The notes under the pieces are model-generated. The model saw only the letters and a program-made list of their open reading frames with translations. It was not told the origin of the DNA and searched no databases. Source: Atherinomorus stipes (taxonomy: Eukaryota > Chordata > Actinopteri > Atheriniformes > Atherinidae). From it: a DNA stretch of 64,000 bases. Below are positions 1-12,978 of the stretch, piece after piece (within the stretch, counting starts at the first letter, position 1; every line of letters begins with the position of its first letter). The stretch spans positions 62,001 through 126,000 of the forward strand of contig JALJCO010009084.1 in NCBI GenBank assembly GCA_023101725.1. The letters are read 5' to 3'. The position numbers were made by a program, and so were the translations under genes.

Positions 1-660
1 TACTTTCATTCTGTACACCCCCAAACGACCTGTGGAGGTATTTTCTTTTTCTAAAATATAGCTTTTAATAAAAATGTTGCATATTTAACCTTTAGCCCAT
101 GAATAATATCAAACAAAATGTATTTTCTGAGGCAAAAACGTTCTTTTTTTTTTATGTTTGCCCGCATATTTTTTTAAATTTTCCACAGATTATCTGTTTT
201 TTACTAGTAAACACTTAATTTAACACTTAAAAATCCACAAATTTAACAAAACATTCCTCTCGAAGCTCTGCAGCTTCCCTCCCATCTTCTGTGTGATGAA
301 ACAAAATACCTACCTTTGCCTGTTTTATTGATTTTTACAGTATTTCTCATCACTTAAAAAATGTCTAGTGGAATTGAAAAAAAGATCTGTTAAAAAAAAG
401 TCTCCTACCTTCTATTTTAATTTTTTTTTTCTTTCTTTAAGCCCAGTCATGATGATTAACTTTGTTTCCATCGCTTTGTAACTATAATTTATTGTTTATT
501 GTGCACTAAATATCTTATTTTCCTTTATTTTTTTTAAACAACTTTGTATGTTTATTGTTCAAACCTTTTTGTTCTTGATGTAACCGTGTACAGAATTGTA
601 TAAAACTCCTTGTTACTCCCCTCACGAGAGTTTGTATATTCTGCTTATGTAAATAAAGTT
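1..660 (+). other. AT-rich segment, possible 3' UTR ending at a poly(A) signal
   Basis: No coding potential is visible. The segment is AT-rich with T-runs. It ends with AATAAA at 652-657 followed by a T-rich stretch, after which base composition becomes more balanced. This resembles the 3' end of a plus-strand transcript whose coding part would lie left of the window. The signal alone is weak evidence because AATAAA is common by chance in such sequence. Confidence 0.25.
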
Positions 661-3600
661 TTTTGTTTTTTTTAACAAAATCTTGTTTGCAATGAATTAT
701 GGGATAGGCGAGGCCACGATGATACATGCAATGTACTGGTATCCTTGGTTTCAGGCGAAACGGAGTGCAGGTTTGGAGACTGGATTTGGAGGATCCTCCA
801 GACGTTTCTGTAACGGGACGGGATTGACGCGCCGCTGTGACGTCTGCAGCCGATGAATTCAAACTCCGCAGTCTGCAGACTGCAAGATGAGACACACCTT
901 ATGTATGATGTCTATGGTTGCTTAGGTGTAGGGGAAGGGTCAGGGGTATGGATTAGATTTTACTGTGCTCTCATAGGTCTGGTGGGCGTGTGGTAGAGTG
1001 ACATCACACTACGACATGCCCACTTTATGACACGCCTCCGTCTTTCGAGCCGCAGTTAGACCCGCAGATAGACGGACCGAGACCTGCGTTTGTAGGTGGA
1101 CCGAGTCCGCTTGTTCGTTCCGGATCAGAGTCCGTTTACGCCTTCACGACTTCCCTATAAGAAGCGAACTTTCCGTGCAAACGGACTCTGAATCGCATCA
1201 AAAAAGCTTTGTGAATGCGCCATAGATAGAGATGAAATCAGTGGTGCCACTACTAAAAAAGCTAATGAGAAATTAAAGGACAAAGCAATAAATTGTTGAA
1301 TTTAAGTCTTATATTGTGTTAAATTAGCTTTTATTTACTGATACATTAGATGGAGCCAGACCTTATTAATGATTACATGGAAATTACAGGCCTTCCCACA
1401 TATCTTGAAGTCAGGTTGAGCTGAGGTTTCCCACTTGCTCACAAGAGTTGCCAGTCATTACAAAACAGTATTTTCAAGAGGAATAAACAAGCTGATTGAC
1501 CCAGAGGTGCATGTCAGTCTTGCTGCTGTAGAGATGAACATGAATGCAAAGTAAATCAAGAATAAAATGTTTGTAATTTGTACAATCAGTAAATGGGAAT
1601 AGGAGTCAGATCATAGAAGTAAACAGTCTTATATTTGCCTTTGAAGTGTGCTGTAGTGAAATCTTACATCTCTAAATGTCTCTAGGAACATAATTCAAAA
1701 TACCGTATCTGGAACAGTTTTTCAGTCATAGAACAGGTGATGCTGTTGTAAGACCACCAGATGGAGCTAACGCACAATGATGCATTTAGCCAGACGTTTG
1801 AGAGGAAACCTGCGACCCCCACAAGTATTTAAATTTCTTTTCTTCTCATTATCAAATTAAATTAAATAGTAAAAGTAAATTTAAAAGAAGAAGCTGCTGA
1901 CCTTTAACATGGACATGTGTTACCTGTTTGTTTTTTCAGTTTCTTGGATGGACCTCTTGATTTTTTTTCCTCTAATGAGGTTTTTTGTTCAGCTTCTGTT
2001 TGTGTCTTTTGAGTTCTTCTTTTTCACTGTGGAGCCTTGGTCCTCGTGTTCTCTGTTCTTTTTAAATCCTCTTCATGAAAAATCACACTGTCATAACAAA
2101 GACAATTGCAAGGAATGTATCTTTTACAGAGTGATTCATTTTTCTATTCAATGCAACTTGTGCATAGAACTTATTAAAAATAATTCTAAAAAAATTTAAA
2201 TAAGTATAATACATATAATACAAAATTAAAAATAAAAACACAAACGATTCCAACTTAGGTGGAGATGGAGAACTATGCAATTAAACTTCCTCTGCACCTG
2301 TACATTTATTCATCACAAACAAAAATACAATACAATTAAACAATTCAGTAGGCGGACTGTACTCAAACTGCTGGTCTACGAGTTGAATAGTCACAACATG
2401 TGGTTACAAACAAAGATCATCCCATTCTGGCAGTAGGGGAACCTGAACGTTTCTTTTGCATCATGTTTCTTCGTGCTATAAGCCTATTAGCAGCCTAATA
2501 ATTCAGATTCCACTGTGAAAATTCTTAGTTTTGGACACCCCCAGTTTGCTATGTTGATTGTTATTGAATTAAAGAATGAAAACTGAATGTGTTTTTTAGT
2601 TTTCAAACTCTTTGGCTGAACCAAACATAACAAAAGAGAACGAAAAGTACGAGAAAGCCGCCTTGTTTTTCTAATTATAAACAGAAAAGACAAGGTGACC
2701 TAGCAGCCAGGCATGCACATCCAGCCACTGTGTCTATTAAGCTGTGGATCAAAGTAAATCTGTCATTACATCAAAGAGTTTCCCTGCCTTGATAAATATC
2801 TGCAGCGATGGAAGGAGCCCTGCGGGGCGGCGACGCATCAACCCCAGCTCCACCAAAGAGGAATTCATTCTCTAATTGCAGTAAAACTTGACACCTGCTT
2901 TGTTTAGGCCAGAGTTTATTCCATGAAAGCATCTGTAACCAGGGATGAAATAAGTGACTTCTCTGCTACATATGGAAGCAAGTTTGAACAATTAAACAAT
3001 TTTGAACTTTTGAACAAAGTTGTTGAAAAATGGTTTCGAGCTCACAAGTGAGAGGGGGAGGAGGGGGTCGTTAATGTCGTTAATAACTGCATCAAACCGG
3101 TTTTTTATACCTCCTGTACTGTAGCAGCAACGTAACCTCTTCATTTCACTTTTGTTTTAACGGTGATATGCAGAGAAATTCCTGTTTTGAACTGCCGTTC
3201 TCATGGCAGCAAAGGTCATGCATAAACCCAGGGATGAATTATTACTCGCTTCCCACATGTAAGAGATGTGACGGAGACGGCTTGTGGCCATGGATTGCAG
3301 TAACCACACACCACCTCCAATGGGAAAATCCCCCCACGTATAATTATAATAATAATAAGGAAGATGATGATAATAATGATAAAAATACATTTTATTCAGA
3401 AGTGCCTTTCAAGGCCCACAAGGACACTTAGCAAAAGTAACAAAATTAAAAATAAACTAGAATAAAATCAACATAGACTAAAAACATATAAACACTAGAA
3501 AAGCACTCGGACAGCGCAGACCTCCACCAAGCAGCTCGCCCTTATTTTTGTGTTCTGGATCCTGAATTTTCTCTGGATCCGGATCAACTTCGGAAACATT

Positions 3601-6190
3601 GTGGAACCCATTGAGATCCTTCCTTATAATTTTTTACCAAACACTCGGGACATTTGTACGGACTTATATGGAACAATTCCAGAAATGTGTCCTATCAGGG
3701 TGATGATGATGTAAGAGTGTTTAGACGTTGGAAATGAAGTTTGATGTTCACCTTGGGGGGGTCGGTCAGAACACACAGGACTCGCTTGTACAGTTAACTG
3801 TCTTTACTGGTCACTCTGAATCACAACAGCACAGTAATGCAACAAACGGCAGGCTCACAGGTGGAATTCCAGGTAGTTAAAGGGGAAGTTCAGGATTATT
3901 GACATAGAGCCTCATTTTCAAGTGAGCCAGATTTCTACTCATCACTGAAGACAGTTTCAACATATTTCATCCCGTTATTCTAGTTCCAGGACGTTGCTGA
4001 TGCTAATGCTAGTGTAAGTCAATAGGAATCTGGTAGCTTGTTATTAATAACAATCTCATCCACTCCACAGAACATCTGAGGTAGCAGAGGTGTCCCAGTT
4101 CCTAGAAGAATGCAAAGTTCTACCCCTGTGGCTTCAATTCAAGGGTGCAATGACAGTGAGTAAGGGCTGGTGGTTGAAAGAAGGGGAACATTGGGATTGG
4201 GCCTAACTCCATTTGTGATTTTCTATCAGTATTGACAAACGTGCAGAACACGGCTGTTTCCTGCTCCATTTAGCCGTTGCATCTGCTGCAAAATGCTACT
4301 GGGTCTGCACTTATGCAGACTCGCTGGTTAAGGGTTGAACAGTCCACTCGCCCTCCACCCGTGGTTTGAGACGGCCCTTAATATGGCACAGCCTCCTGCC
4401 GGAATGCGCAAACAGAGGGGTAGTGTGTAAGATTGGCAGACGCCGGAGTTGGTAAATCTGAACGTTGGAGTCTTGACACGGGACATCAACCATCAAACAC
4501 CCATTTTCTGACAGGACGGGAAACACCAAGAAGAACCAGGAGAATCTCGTCTCTCTCTGCAGACAGAGGAGGATAAACTGTAATCTGCGTCCGGTCCCGG
4601 TTTCTGACCTGCTGTCCTGATGGGATGTACTGGGCTGATAATGCTGCCCCGCATGGGGACAGCGGGACGTTGAACTGGGCCGGATCAGACGACTGAAAGC
4701 GCCCCTCGCCAGAGCAGCTCCTGGAGTAAACGGTGAAACTCATCACAGTCAGAACTCCTGGAATCATCTGGTGAACCGGACACGGAGCAGAGACGCCCGA
4801 TGACGACGTTCCCTGCTTTATTTATCACATAAAGCCGAGCCGCTCTCTCTCCTGCACCTGCCATGGTGCAGACAGACCGGTGACAGGAAAAAGAAAAAGG
4901 GGGGGCTCCTCCCGACGCGTGGCGAGTGCGTCTTGGCTGGACATCCCTCGACGCGCGTCAGGAATGTCAAGATGATGGTGATCAAGCATCTGACCTTTTA
5001 GTGACCCACCGTCCAACTTTGGGCGTCAGGCACGTTTTTGACGCCCAAATTGCGTTTGGTCTGAACACAGCGTTAGGAGGAAACATCTGCAGTTCTGATA
5101 AAGTTACCCGTGCTGCGTATGTTAGCATAGCTGCTAGTTCAGTTTTCCCAGAGAGGTTTGGCTGTAAATTAACGTTAGATATCGACTCGCATCCATGAGG
5201 GTCCAGACCTTCACCTCTGCATCTTTTCTCTGTTTGTCTGTCATGTTTTTGATGTTTTTCCCTGAATGGACTCACAAGTTTGTGGACGCATCACACCAGT
5301 GAGTTCTATCAACCATTTAAACAAATTAAAAGAGGCTCAGAGTAATGGACCTTTGTGTATTGTACAGGAAAAAAAAAAAAATCTGTTCCTCCAGTGAGGT
5401 CCTGCACTGGTATTTATCATGCTTTATACCAGGTCACTGTGCAGAAGACTGGTGCAGAAGGGAAAATGATGCAAATGATTGCAAAAAGCTGTACTGGCTT
5501 TATATTCAACAGCCTAGTACAGGCTGGATAAACAGGCAAACACACACAGAATCTAACATGACTACACAAAGAAACAGCCTGAAATATAGACTAGAAAAGA
5601 TTAAAGTGAGAAAGAGAGAGAAAAAAAAAGATTAAAGTGAAAACCAAACCTGTACAGACACACAGGCGAGTGACACAGGAAAGGTGAAACATTCGGGATC
5701 ATCTTCGGCGTGGACACGGGACATAAGACTACTGCAGGCTACACAAGGAGGAAAAAGATTCCACACTAAACAAGCTGTGGCAATGCAGTGTTGCTATGGG
5801 CGATGACCTTGGCTTTCTTCAATCCCCTAATCACAGTAAAAATATGGAGTTTATCAAATCAGGACGAAAGGGAGACATTTTAGAGTGGAACTGATGAGGA
5901 GAGCAACAGATGGAGAGAAGTCTGCTCCTGTGATGAGCTTCGGTTTTATCCATCGCTCAGCTGGCCAGGTAACCCCGCCCCAACCCCCGACATGAACCGG
6001 TTCTTCACTCTGGCCCAGCAACGAGGTGGTGCCAGGTCTGGAACCAGTTTTGCTCAGGCTGTGAAAAGCCAAAGAACCGTTTTTTTGTTCAGACTCCGTC
6101 TCTGAACCGGTTCTCAAATCGGCTCAGTGAAAATAGGGCCCTTGTGTTGTCAAGGCAACAGCTGGTCCTTATCAACTCATGTCAAACCTT
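661..6190. other. Non-coding stretch with no recognised gene
   Basis: No open frame here has a recognisable domain. Around 1040-1200 there is a GC-richer patch with repeated 'cggaccgag'-like words. Around 3370-3440 a segment reading 'gcctttcaaggcccacaagg' resembles fish retroposon tails. At about 3877 the run 'gttaaaggggaagttcagg' looks like one end of a fish MITE without a visible partner. At 5070 'ggtctgaacacagcgttag' resembles a Harbinger-type terminus, again unpaired. The rest is plain AT-rich intergenic or intronic DNA. Confidence 0.5.
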
Positions 6191-6728
6191 TTTAAAGGTA
6201 CAGTATGTAAAAAATCAAAGGTCAGTGGCAGAAAATGTGATATATAATCCAACACTGTGTTTCTATTGATGTGTAATCGCTGCACTAGAACAGCTGTTAT
6301 GTGTTTACTTTCTTAGAATGAGTCATTTATATCTACTTGCTGGGCGGTGCACATATGGAGGCTGCCATATTTGTTCCACCATTTTTATACGGTGTCTGAA
6401 TGGACAAAACGATGTGTATGAAGTGAGAACCTCTGAACTGTAAAACTGCTGTACCAGCTTAGATTAATGGGAGTTAGAGATTGTTTGGGATCAGTGATGT
6501 CTTAAAAGACATTAAAAATAGTTCCTCATAGTGCCGCCAAAGCTACTCATGAGACCATGACACCACTGGAAAAATATCTTTATGTCTGGGAGAATTTTGG
6601 CCACTAACAGCCACCGTACATTCACTACATTGCTGGAATAAGAAGTCATTTTAAAGAAAACATCTTTCCTTTCAAATACCCATCTTTACCACTAGATGTC
6701 AGTAATTCTTACATACCGTACCTTTAAA
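6191..6728. mobile_element. MITE with 'TTTAAAGGTACRGTATGTAA' termini
   Basis: The left end (6191 on) and the reverse complement of the right end (to 6728) share about 20 bases, TTTAAAGGTACRGTATGTAA, as terminal inverted repeats. The interior is about 500 bases with no open frame. This is a non-autonomous DNA transposon. Its right terminus runs straight into the next element, sharing the TTTAAAG word. Confidence 0.7.
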
Positions 6729-8049
6729 GTGCTGATGACACATTTTTGACATTTCCTTCATGTTTTATCAACCAAAACGTTCTTCATGATGATCTATGTA
6801 ACAGAAACAAGCGCAGCTACATAGATGAGTTATTAGAAAACATCGCTGGATTTCAGCATCTGACCAGACGGTGGCGCTGTTACAGAAACTGGATGTGACG
6901 TCTGTCAGAGAGTCTTCGCAGCTCATTTAGCATTGAATTGGCTTCATTGCGGTTTTTAAGTTCCTTTTCCAGTTTTACAGACAAACAGTAACGACTCAGC
7001 CTTCAGATTGTGTTGACATTTAATGGTTAAAAGCTCGTAAGTGCAGCGTTAGTTTATTTAGGTTTCCTACAGATTTAGAATTTTATTTTGAAGATAAAGA
7101 AGCAGGTTGGAGTCGGACTCACCAGGAAACAGCAGCAGCACCAGGACCTCTCTGCTCGTCTCTCCTGTCTACAGCGTCTGTTCACTGGAACTGCAGGAAC
7201 CAACGTGTTGAGACTTCTAACAAAATGAAACTGCGAAATGTTCTCTCTGGAATATTCAACCATCGTTGCTTCATCACATCGGTCATACAGCTGCTGTACG
7301 GACAGATAGCTGCTGCTCGGTTATATGAGGACTTCTCCGGTCATCAGATCTCCTCCAGCTGCTTCCAAAGATACATCCTTCCCTCCATCCTCATCCTTAT
7401 AAACGGGAACTATTTAAAACTCCACTGGAACCATGGAACTTGTTTTCTTCTCATTTTTAAAAGGCTAATTATTTCCCGCGGCTAGCTCATGGCTAGCCGT
7501 TAGCCGCGAGCTAACACAGTGAATGAGTGTCTCTGTCACGCCTGGCTCTATCAAACCAGCACAGCTATTTATCAGTTGTGGTTCTGCTTGTGTTGTTCCG
7601 GGTCACTCCTCACAGTTCTGGTTCCCTCAGTGTGGTCTTGCAGGCTTTTATCTGAACCAGTGGACCTGAGGCTGGAGACAGACTGTAGGCAGCTGCTACA
7701 GTTCTACTCCGGTTCTAGCTTGTAAAATGTGATTTCCCCAAATTCCTCAGCATTATCACACTTTTGTGACAGGCTGATGATCCCAGCACACAAACCAGTT
7801 CCAGTTTGCACGGCTTAGATTATACATGTACAGTAACTCAATGGGCGGAACGTCGCTGATGACACAACATGGCAGCTCGTTTTGCAACTAAAAAGCTATT
7901 AGCATTTAGCCAAGCCTCCTAAACATCGGATATTTACGTAAATACACGTCTGATTAACTTCTAACTGCACGGATCAACTTATTTTATCTTAGTGTGTTGT
8001 TGTATGGCAAAGTTACTTGAAGTTAAGGTCATGTCATCAGCTCTTTAAG
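6722..8049. mobile_element. 1.3-kb non-autonomous TIR element, copy A
   Basis: The ends read TTTAAAGTGCTGATGACAC (left) and, reverse-complemented, CTTAAAGAGCTGATGACATG (right). A second copy lies at 51297-52495 with long stretches of near identity, for example 'gatgatctatgtaacagaaa'. Copy A carries about 375 extra bases (roughly 7113-7487) that copy B lacks. No transposase frame is present, so it is a non-autonomous element of unassigned superfamily. Confidence 0.7.
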
Positions 8050-8206
8050 CTCTATTGAAACACAATAGAACAAGGTACTGTATACAACAAGTTGGAATAC
8101 AAAAAGACAAAGAAGGAAACACACAAACAAATAAAAGAAAAATAAAAAAAAACAGTGCACACACACACAAAAAGGAAAAAAGCATAACTAGTATAACTAC
8201 AACTTA
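8050..8206. other. A-rich spacer
   Basis: Low-complexity A-rich sequence with a short (CA)n tract near 8158-8170. No gene is visible. Confidence 0.5.
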
Positions 8207-8565
8207 ACTCACTGGCTGCCATTCACGTGTAAACACATTAATTCAAATCTGAACATTAACTGCCAATCACGTGTTTCCACGTTAATTAAGGGTTTTAATT
8301 GGGGGAGCTGTTTTAATCTCTGGTGCAGCTTGTCAGAGAGAACCAAGTGCTGATCATCTTTATTTCGGTAGTTTTCATCTGATCCAGCAGATGGCGGTGT
8401 CAGACAAGCTTAAAAAAAACCTACCAGAAGTGATGCGCTTCCATGATACCTGCGTGTGTTGTTACCGTTAGCGGTTAGTAGCACCTAGCTGCAGCCGGAG
8501 CCACTGCAAACCACGCCCCTTTACAACCCACGCCCACTGCTGGAGTGAGTAGAACCTAACCCTTA

Positions 8566-9510
8566 CTGTGCGTTCAGACCAAGAGCGACTAAAGCTGTAA
8601 AATCGCCGGAAGTCATTCACTTTCAATGGACAGGAGCGACAAGAGCGAATAAAGCGACAGAAGCGACGAGCTACAAAAGTTGAGCGATTAGAGCGACTTA
8701 ACAAAGTTAAAAATAGTTTAACTTTATGCAAATTGGCTATGACATGTTGCGGCTGTAAAACCCTGACAACCAATTGGAATGTAGACATTGCTCACTTCCC
8801 GGAGTCCCCGGAAACGAACTCTGAACTCTGGTGCCGTATTTTGGTTCCGAGTCAAAATGACAACAGAAACACTGATAACTGCCGTCGCTGACCACCCAGT
8901 ATTGTATGACCGGACACTTTAGGAAGAGGTACCATGTGCCGTTGGTTTGTCCGGTAAGTTGATAAAATTATTTTTAAAATAGGCGTGAAACTTGCCTGCT
9001 AATCGAGCGCCTAGCATGCTATGTGAATGGGAAGATATCATTTATAAATATGGAAAGTAGTATGTTATAATAATAATAATTGACAGGGATAAAAATACGT
9101 ATTTCCCTTTTGTCCCTCATCTTGACATTTAGTTTGAGAGTGAGAGATGAATGAGTGAAAATCTGCAGATGCAGATCAGTGAAGATGATGGACTTAACTA
9201 AGCTACAACATTGTTTTTGTTTTGGGGTGTAATTTAATCAGTTATGTCCAGACCGTTGTTTTTCAGTAGGAGACGGATTTCTGGTTAATCACAGGCTACA
9301 ACTTCTCAAAGCACAAGGCAGCAATAACAAAAAGCATCACTGCAAAAGCTCTGCTAATGGTAAAAAGCATACGGTCTTTTTAAAATGATATGCAAAATTG
9401 ATCGTGACGTCATTAGCGACTTGAGCGACAAAAGCGAACAGATTTTTTTTGTAGCAGCTATTTTTATGAGCGACAAAAGCTATTTTACAGCTCTTGGTCT
9501 GAACACACAG
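8566..9510 (+). mobile_element. Harbinger-like non-autonomous DNA transposon
   Basis: The left end CTGTGCGTTCAGACCAAGAG and the reverse complement of the right end CTGTGTGTTCAGACCAAGAG form clear terminal inverted repeats, continuing into 'ctgtaaaat'. The left copy carries an extra 'cgactaaag'. Flanks are TTA on the left and TAA on the right, compatible with the 3-bp TWA targets of PIF/Harbinger but not an exact duplication. Arrays of 'gagcgac' words lie inside both ends. The only coding relic is a MADF-like first exon at 8857-8953, so the element is non-autonomous. Confidence 0.75.
8857..8953 (+). pseudogene. Relic first exon of a MADF (Myb/SANT-like) protein
   Basis: From the ATG at 8857 the frame reads MTTETLITAVADHPVLYDRT and then meets an in-frame TAG at codon 22. 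The pattern L-I-x-A-V-x-x-H-P-x-L-Y-D is the start of a MADF domain, the DNA-binding accessory protein found in PIF/Harbinger transposons. The exon is followed by a good splice donor, GTAAG at 8954-8958. No downstream domain exon was found before the right terminus. The stop and the missing remainder make it a dead relic of the autonomous element's second gene. Confidence 0.6.
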
Positions 9511-10013
9511 TAACCCTAACGACCACCCACCCACATTAGTCCAAACTACGCCCATTTTCATGACATGCCTCTGGGCCTGTTGCTGCAGATGTGTATACTT
9601 GCTAGCGACTGTTAGCCCAAGAAGTATGCTGGATTCTGCTGCGAGGGGGAGAGAACATGGCGACCGTTCGTAATGGAAGCATCTTAGGAGGTGGATGAAG
9701 GAGAAAAGTTTGTGGAAAAAGTGATCGGTGACAGACAGACACGATCGATCGAAGACACGATGGAAATATATCAGTGAAATGCGCCAGCTGAAAGTGAAAG
9801 TAAGTCTACACCATGCGGTGTTTCCTGCGGGGGAGGGGTGGTGCTTGCGCACCTAAGCTGCGGAAAAGGGAAGAAGGAAGGGAGGGAGACGTTTCTGCCA
9901 AATATTATGTTGTGAAACAAACTTGTGGCTTATTTAGCTAGTAAATAATTATTTAGCCTCCAAAACTCTTTTCTCAGTGTTGTTTTTGTTGTTTCATAGA
10001 AGTAAACAGCTGA

Positions 10014-10484
10014 TCAGATCAGGGGTGCAGATGGGATTTTTGAACTGGGGGGACCAAGCTGTCAGCAAATGATTCCACCTCAATAAGTTATCTTTGAGAA
10101 ATTTGAGCTTTTACTAGGGTCGCAATCTCTCACAGCTACTACCACTCCCAGGCTCTCACATACAGTCCGATCACTCCGCGATATGATACAAAAATACAGA
10201 TATTATGACCATGTGTGTATCACAGCCCTACGTTGTAGATGCTTCCCTGTAATTCACTCACTCTGTCAGCTACTGAGCAGGCCGTGACCAGCAGAGAAAA
10301 CCATGTTGCTGATAATCAGTGTGTTTGCAGCAGCAGAGCGTTATAATTCATTGTGGTGATGTTGTTGATGTGAATGTACGGCAGAATGTAGCCAACCATA
10401 TACAGCGCAATTCATTACTTAAGGAAAACGTTGCAAGAGCAACCGGCTTTCAAAATTGCTTCAAGCAGCACAGCACAGGGAGAA
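10014..10484. other. Spacer between repeats
   Basis: Nothing coding is visible. Around 10210-10235 'tgtatcacagccctac' resembles the end of a fish hAT-type element, but no partner terminus was found. Confidence 0.4.
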
Positions 10485-12589
10485 AAGAGTGCCTAGAGAG
10501 AGAGAGTGGCGTCAACTCCATTCACCGCAATGGTAAATTTTTTCACAGCAATGGCGGACGGTGGAGTCCGAAAAAAGTTCCCGGAAGTTAGCGCCAGCTA
10601 ACTGCCGCTCTATATATTCCAACGGAGCAGCTGGTCGAAGCAGCACTTGTCCGAGGTAAAAAATGTTTAAAGAATTAAATTTCATATCAGTGGGGCATCT
10701 GAATTAAATCGAAACAAGTTATTAAGTACGTTAGCAGATTTTACCCGTCTATATTATAGGATTTAGAAAATATTAACAGCTAAAAGTTTAGGATAAGGAT
10801 AGCATTGTGTGCAACATGCTAATAAATGTAATTTCTGCTCGCTCAATATAACTTAATCCAACTCTGCCGATTTATAGTAGTGGCAAGGTTAACATATAGG
10901 GAAGTGATTTCAGTTATAAATGTAATATCACTGAGGCTGCGGTAAAACATATGATAAAAACACTGATATCGATCATGACTGCGGTTTTGTAATATCTGAT
11001 GCCACTGATAAACTGTCTTGCAAATAATAATAGAGGATGGTTATTTTTAATATAAATACTGCTACTATAAATACTATGGTGTTTCTCAAATGCATAAATA
11101 CTATGGGCAACTATTTTATTTTTCAAAGGCTGATTATACGATTATAACTGGGCAAACAACCAAATCAACAGGTGTGTCTACTGTTGTTATTTTGTTGTAA
11201 CGCATTGCTCGTTGTTTAATCCTTTAATATAAAACACAACCATTAAGAACCTGAGGCAACTTGACAAATGTGCTACACATCAGTGGCTGATTATGCTGGA
11301 CTTAACTGACCATGACACTTTTTTCTCTGCCTTGTATTTCCTGCACTAGACAGCATTGCCAGGGTGCAGGGAGATGCTTCATGTGGGACTAATGTTTATC
11401 TCTCTGCACTTGTCCAAGAATGTCCTGAAGCCTCTTCAGCTGTTCTGAGGTTGCCAATGTTGTTTTACAATTGTACTTGGTTTTTGCATTTTATTTTTCC
11501 TGTTCTTTGTTCATTTAATTAAAAGAATCTAAAAATGTCCTCGTGGTGTGGCATTTTAAAGTATGCAAAAGTGCAACTGTTTATTATATGATTACCTAAT
11601 TTTTTTGTTGTTGCAATCTTTGTTTGTGATAAGGATCTTTAAGGAATGCATTGTCTTAAGTGTGTTTTGGGGAGGACTGATTTACTATGCATCAATCAGT
11701 AGAGTACGTTTGTGATAAGCAAGGACAGAACTCAATTTATTTGCAATGCATTAAAATATGCTGTTGCAAGTCAGACTTGAAGAGAATTTACAAGTAATTT
11801 TAGTCACCTGTTAGCCTGCCTCACTTACATCTGAAAGAAAAAAAAAGAAAATAATGTGGGTTTTATTGCTGTGATGGGATGATTTAAAGCAACGCGTTCA
11901 AAGCCATTCATATTGCATAGATATTTACTAGGAAGAATGGGTAACAAATAGTTGTATAACTATATTTTTTTGTAATGAAAATTTAATTTGACATTGGTTT
12001 CCAGATTTAAACAGTCATCATGATGTTGCAAGTTCAGACATAATGCAGTCAGTTGACAAAATCATTAAGTCGCCTGTCTGCTTCACTCAAGTCTGACAGT
12101 AAAAAGAGAAAATATTGTGGTTTATTGCTGCCACTCGAGTGGTTTAGTAACAGTTTAAACACCATTAATATCAGCATATTTACAAGGAAGATTAGGTAAT
12201 AAAAAGTTGTAGAACTCGATTTATTTGCAATGAATTAAAATGAAATTTTAAGTGTTAAGTGGCGGACTCTCCAAGGCTGATGGAAACAGAGACTCCGTCA
12301 CTCATTAACTATGTTGGATTACTACAAGATCGTAAATGAGTATTGATCATATTTTCTGTCTGTACTTAAACATTACGAATGTCAATAAAGTAAAATAAAG
12401 CTATATTTTTCTGTAAATATATTAGCTTCTACTCCATAACGTTAGCATTTATTGACATTATTTAGCGATTGTTGTGGTTTTCCTAATGTTTAGAATGGCC
12501 CGCCAAGCACTTCCGGGAACTGTTTGAGGCTACATGCGGCCGGATTTCTGAACTTCCGTTGACGCCACTCTCTCTCTCTAGGCACTCTA
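10485..12589. mobile_element. 2.1-kb hAT-like non-autonomous transposon with 8-bp target duplication
   Basis: Inverted ends share AGAGTGCCTAGAGAGAGAGA and continue through 'gtggcgtcaac'. The octamer AGGGAGAA flanks both sides (10477-10484 and 12590-12597), the target-site length of hAT elements. Between the ends there is no transposase-like frame; the interior is mostly AT-rich. Near both ends a word around 'ttcccggaagt' also recurs in inverted orientation. Confidence 0.75.
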
Positions 12590-12871
12590 AGGGAGAAGTG
12601 GAACCAGTTCACACCAACCAATAGAAACACGTCTCTCATCCACCAGTGTAGGCCCCGCCCATCAAGTGCACTTGAATTCACAAGCAAAACTTTAGAATTT
12701 GCAACCAAAAAGGACAAATTTGTAACCAAATTTTTTAAAAACTCTAAACCAAAGAGGACTTATTCATAAGAAAAACGCTTGTATGATTTTGCTTTCAAAC
12801 ATTATTATTGATTAAAGTTGAAGAAATATGCTGTCTATTTTTATTTTTCAATTGCAACCTGTTCTGTTTTG
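12590..12871. other. Short spacer between two transposons
   Basis: About 280 bases with no coding signal. It ends with the octamer CTGTTTTG (12864-12871), the left target duplication of the next element. Confidence 0.5.
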
Positions 12872-12978
12872 TAGGGTGTCCCCGACTAAGAATTTTCATA
12901 GTCGAACCTGATAGGGGATTATCACGCTTCCCGTTCCGGTTTACGGAAGTTGAAACATCTGAAGCTTCCTCTTCAGGA

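Larger units (their letters stand above)
8207..10013. repeat. Dispersed repeat D, copy 1, interrupted
   Basis: The segment beginning 'aactcactggctgccattca' (8207-8483) matches 40107-40400 closely. The match resumes at about 9600-9640 ('gcccaagaagtatgctgg') and again at 9966-10013 ('ctcagtgttgtttttgttgt'). Copy 1 is therefore the same repeat family opened by insertions, one of which contains the Harbinger-like element at 8566-9510. A TTAA precedes the conserved start in both copies, which could be a piggyBac or Kolobok-type target, but no matching right terminus was found. Confidence 0.6.

Noticed and set aside
9337..9852. 171-residue minus-strand frame
   Set aside because: It crosses the right terminus of the Harbinger-like element into flanking repeat and shows no domain.
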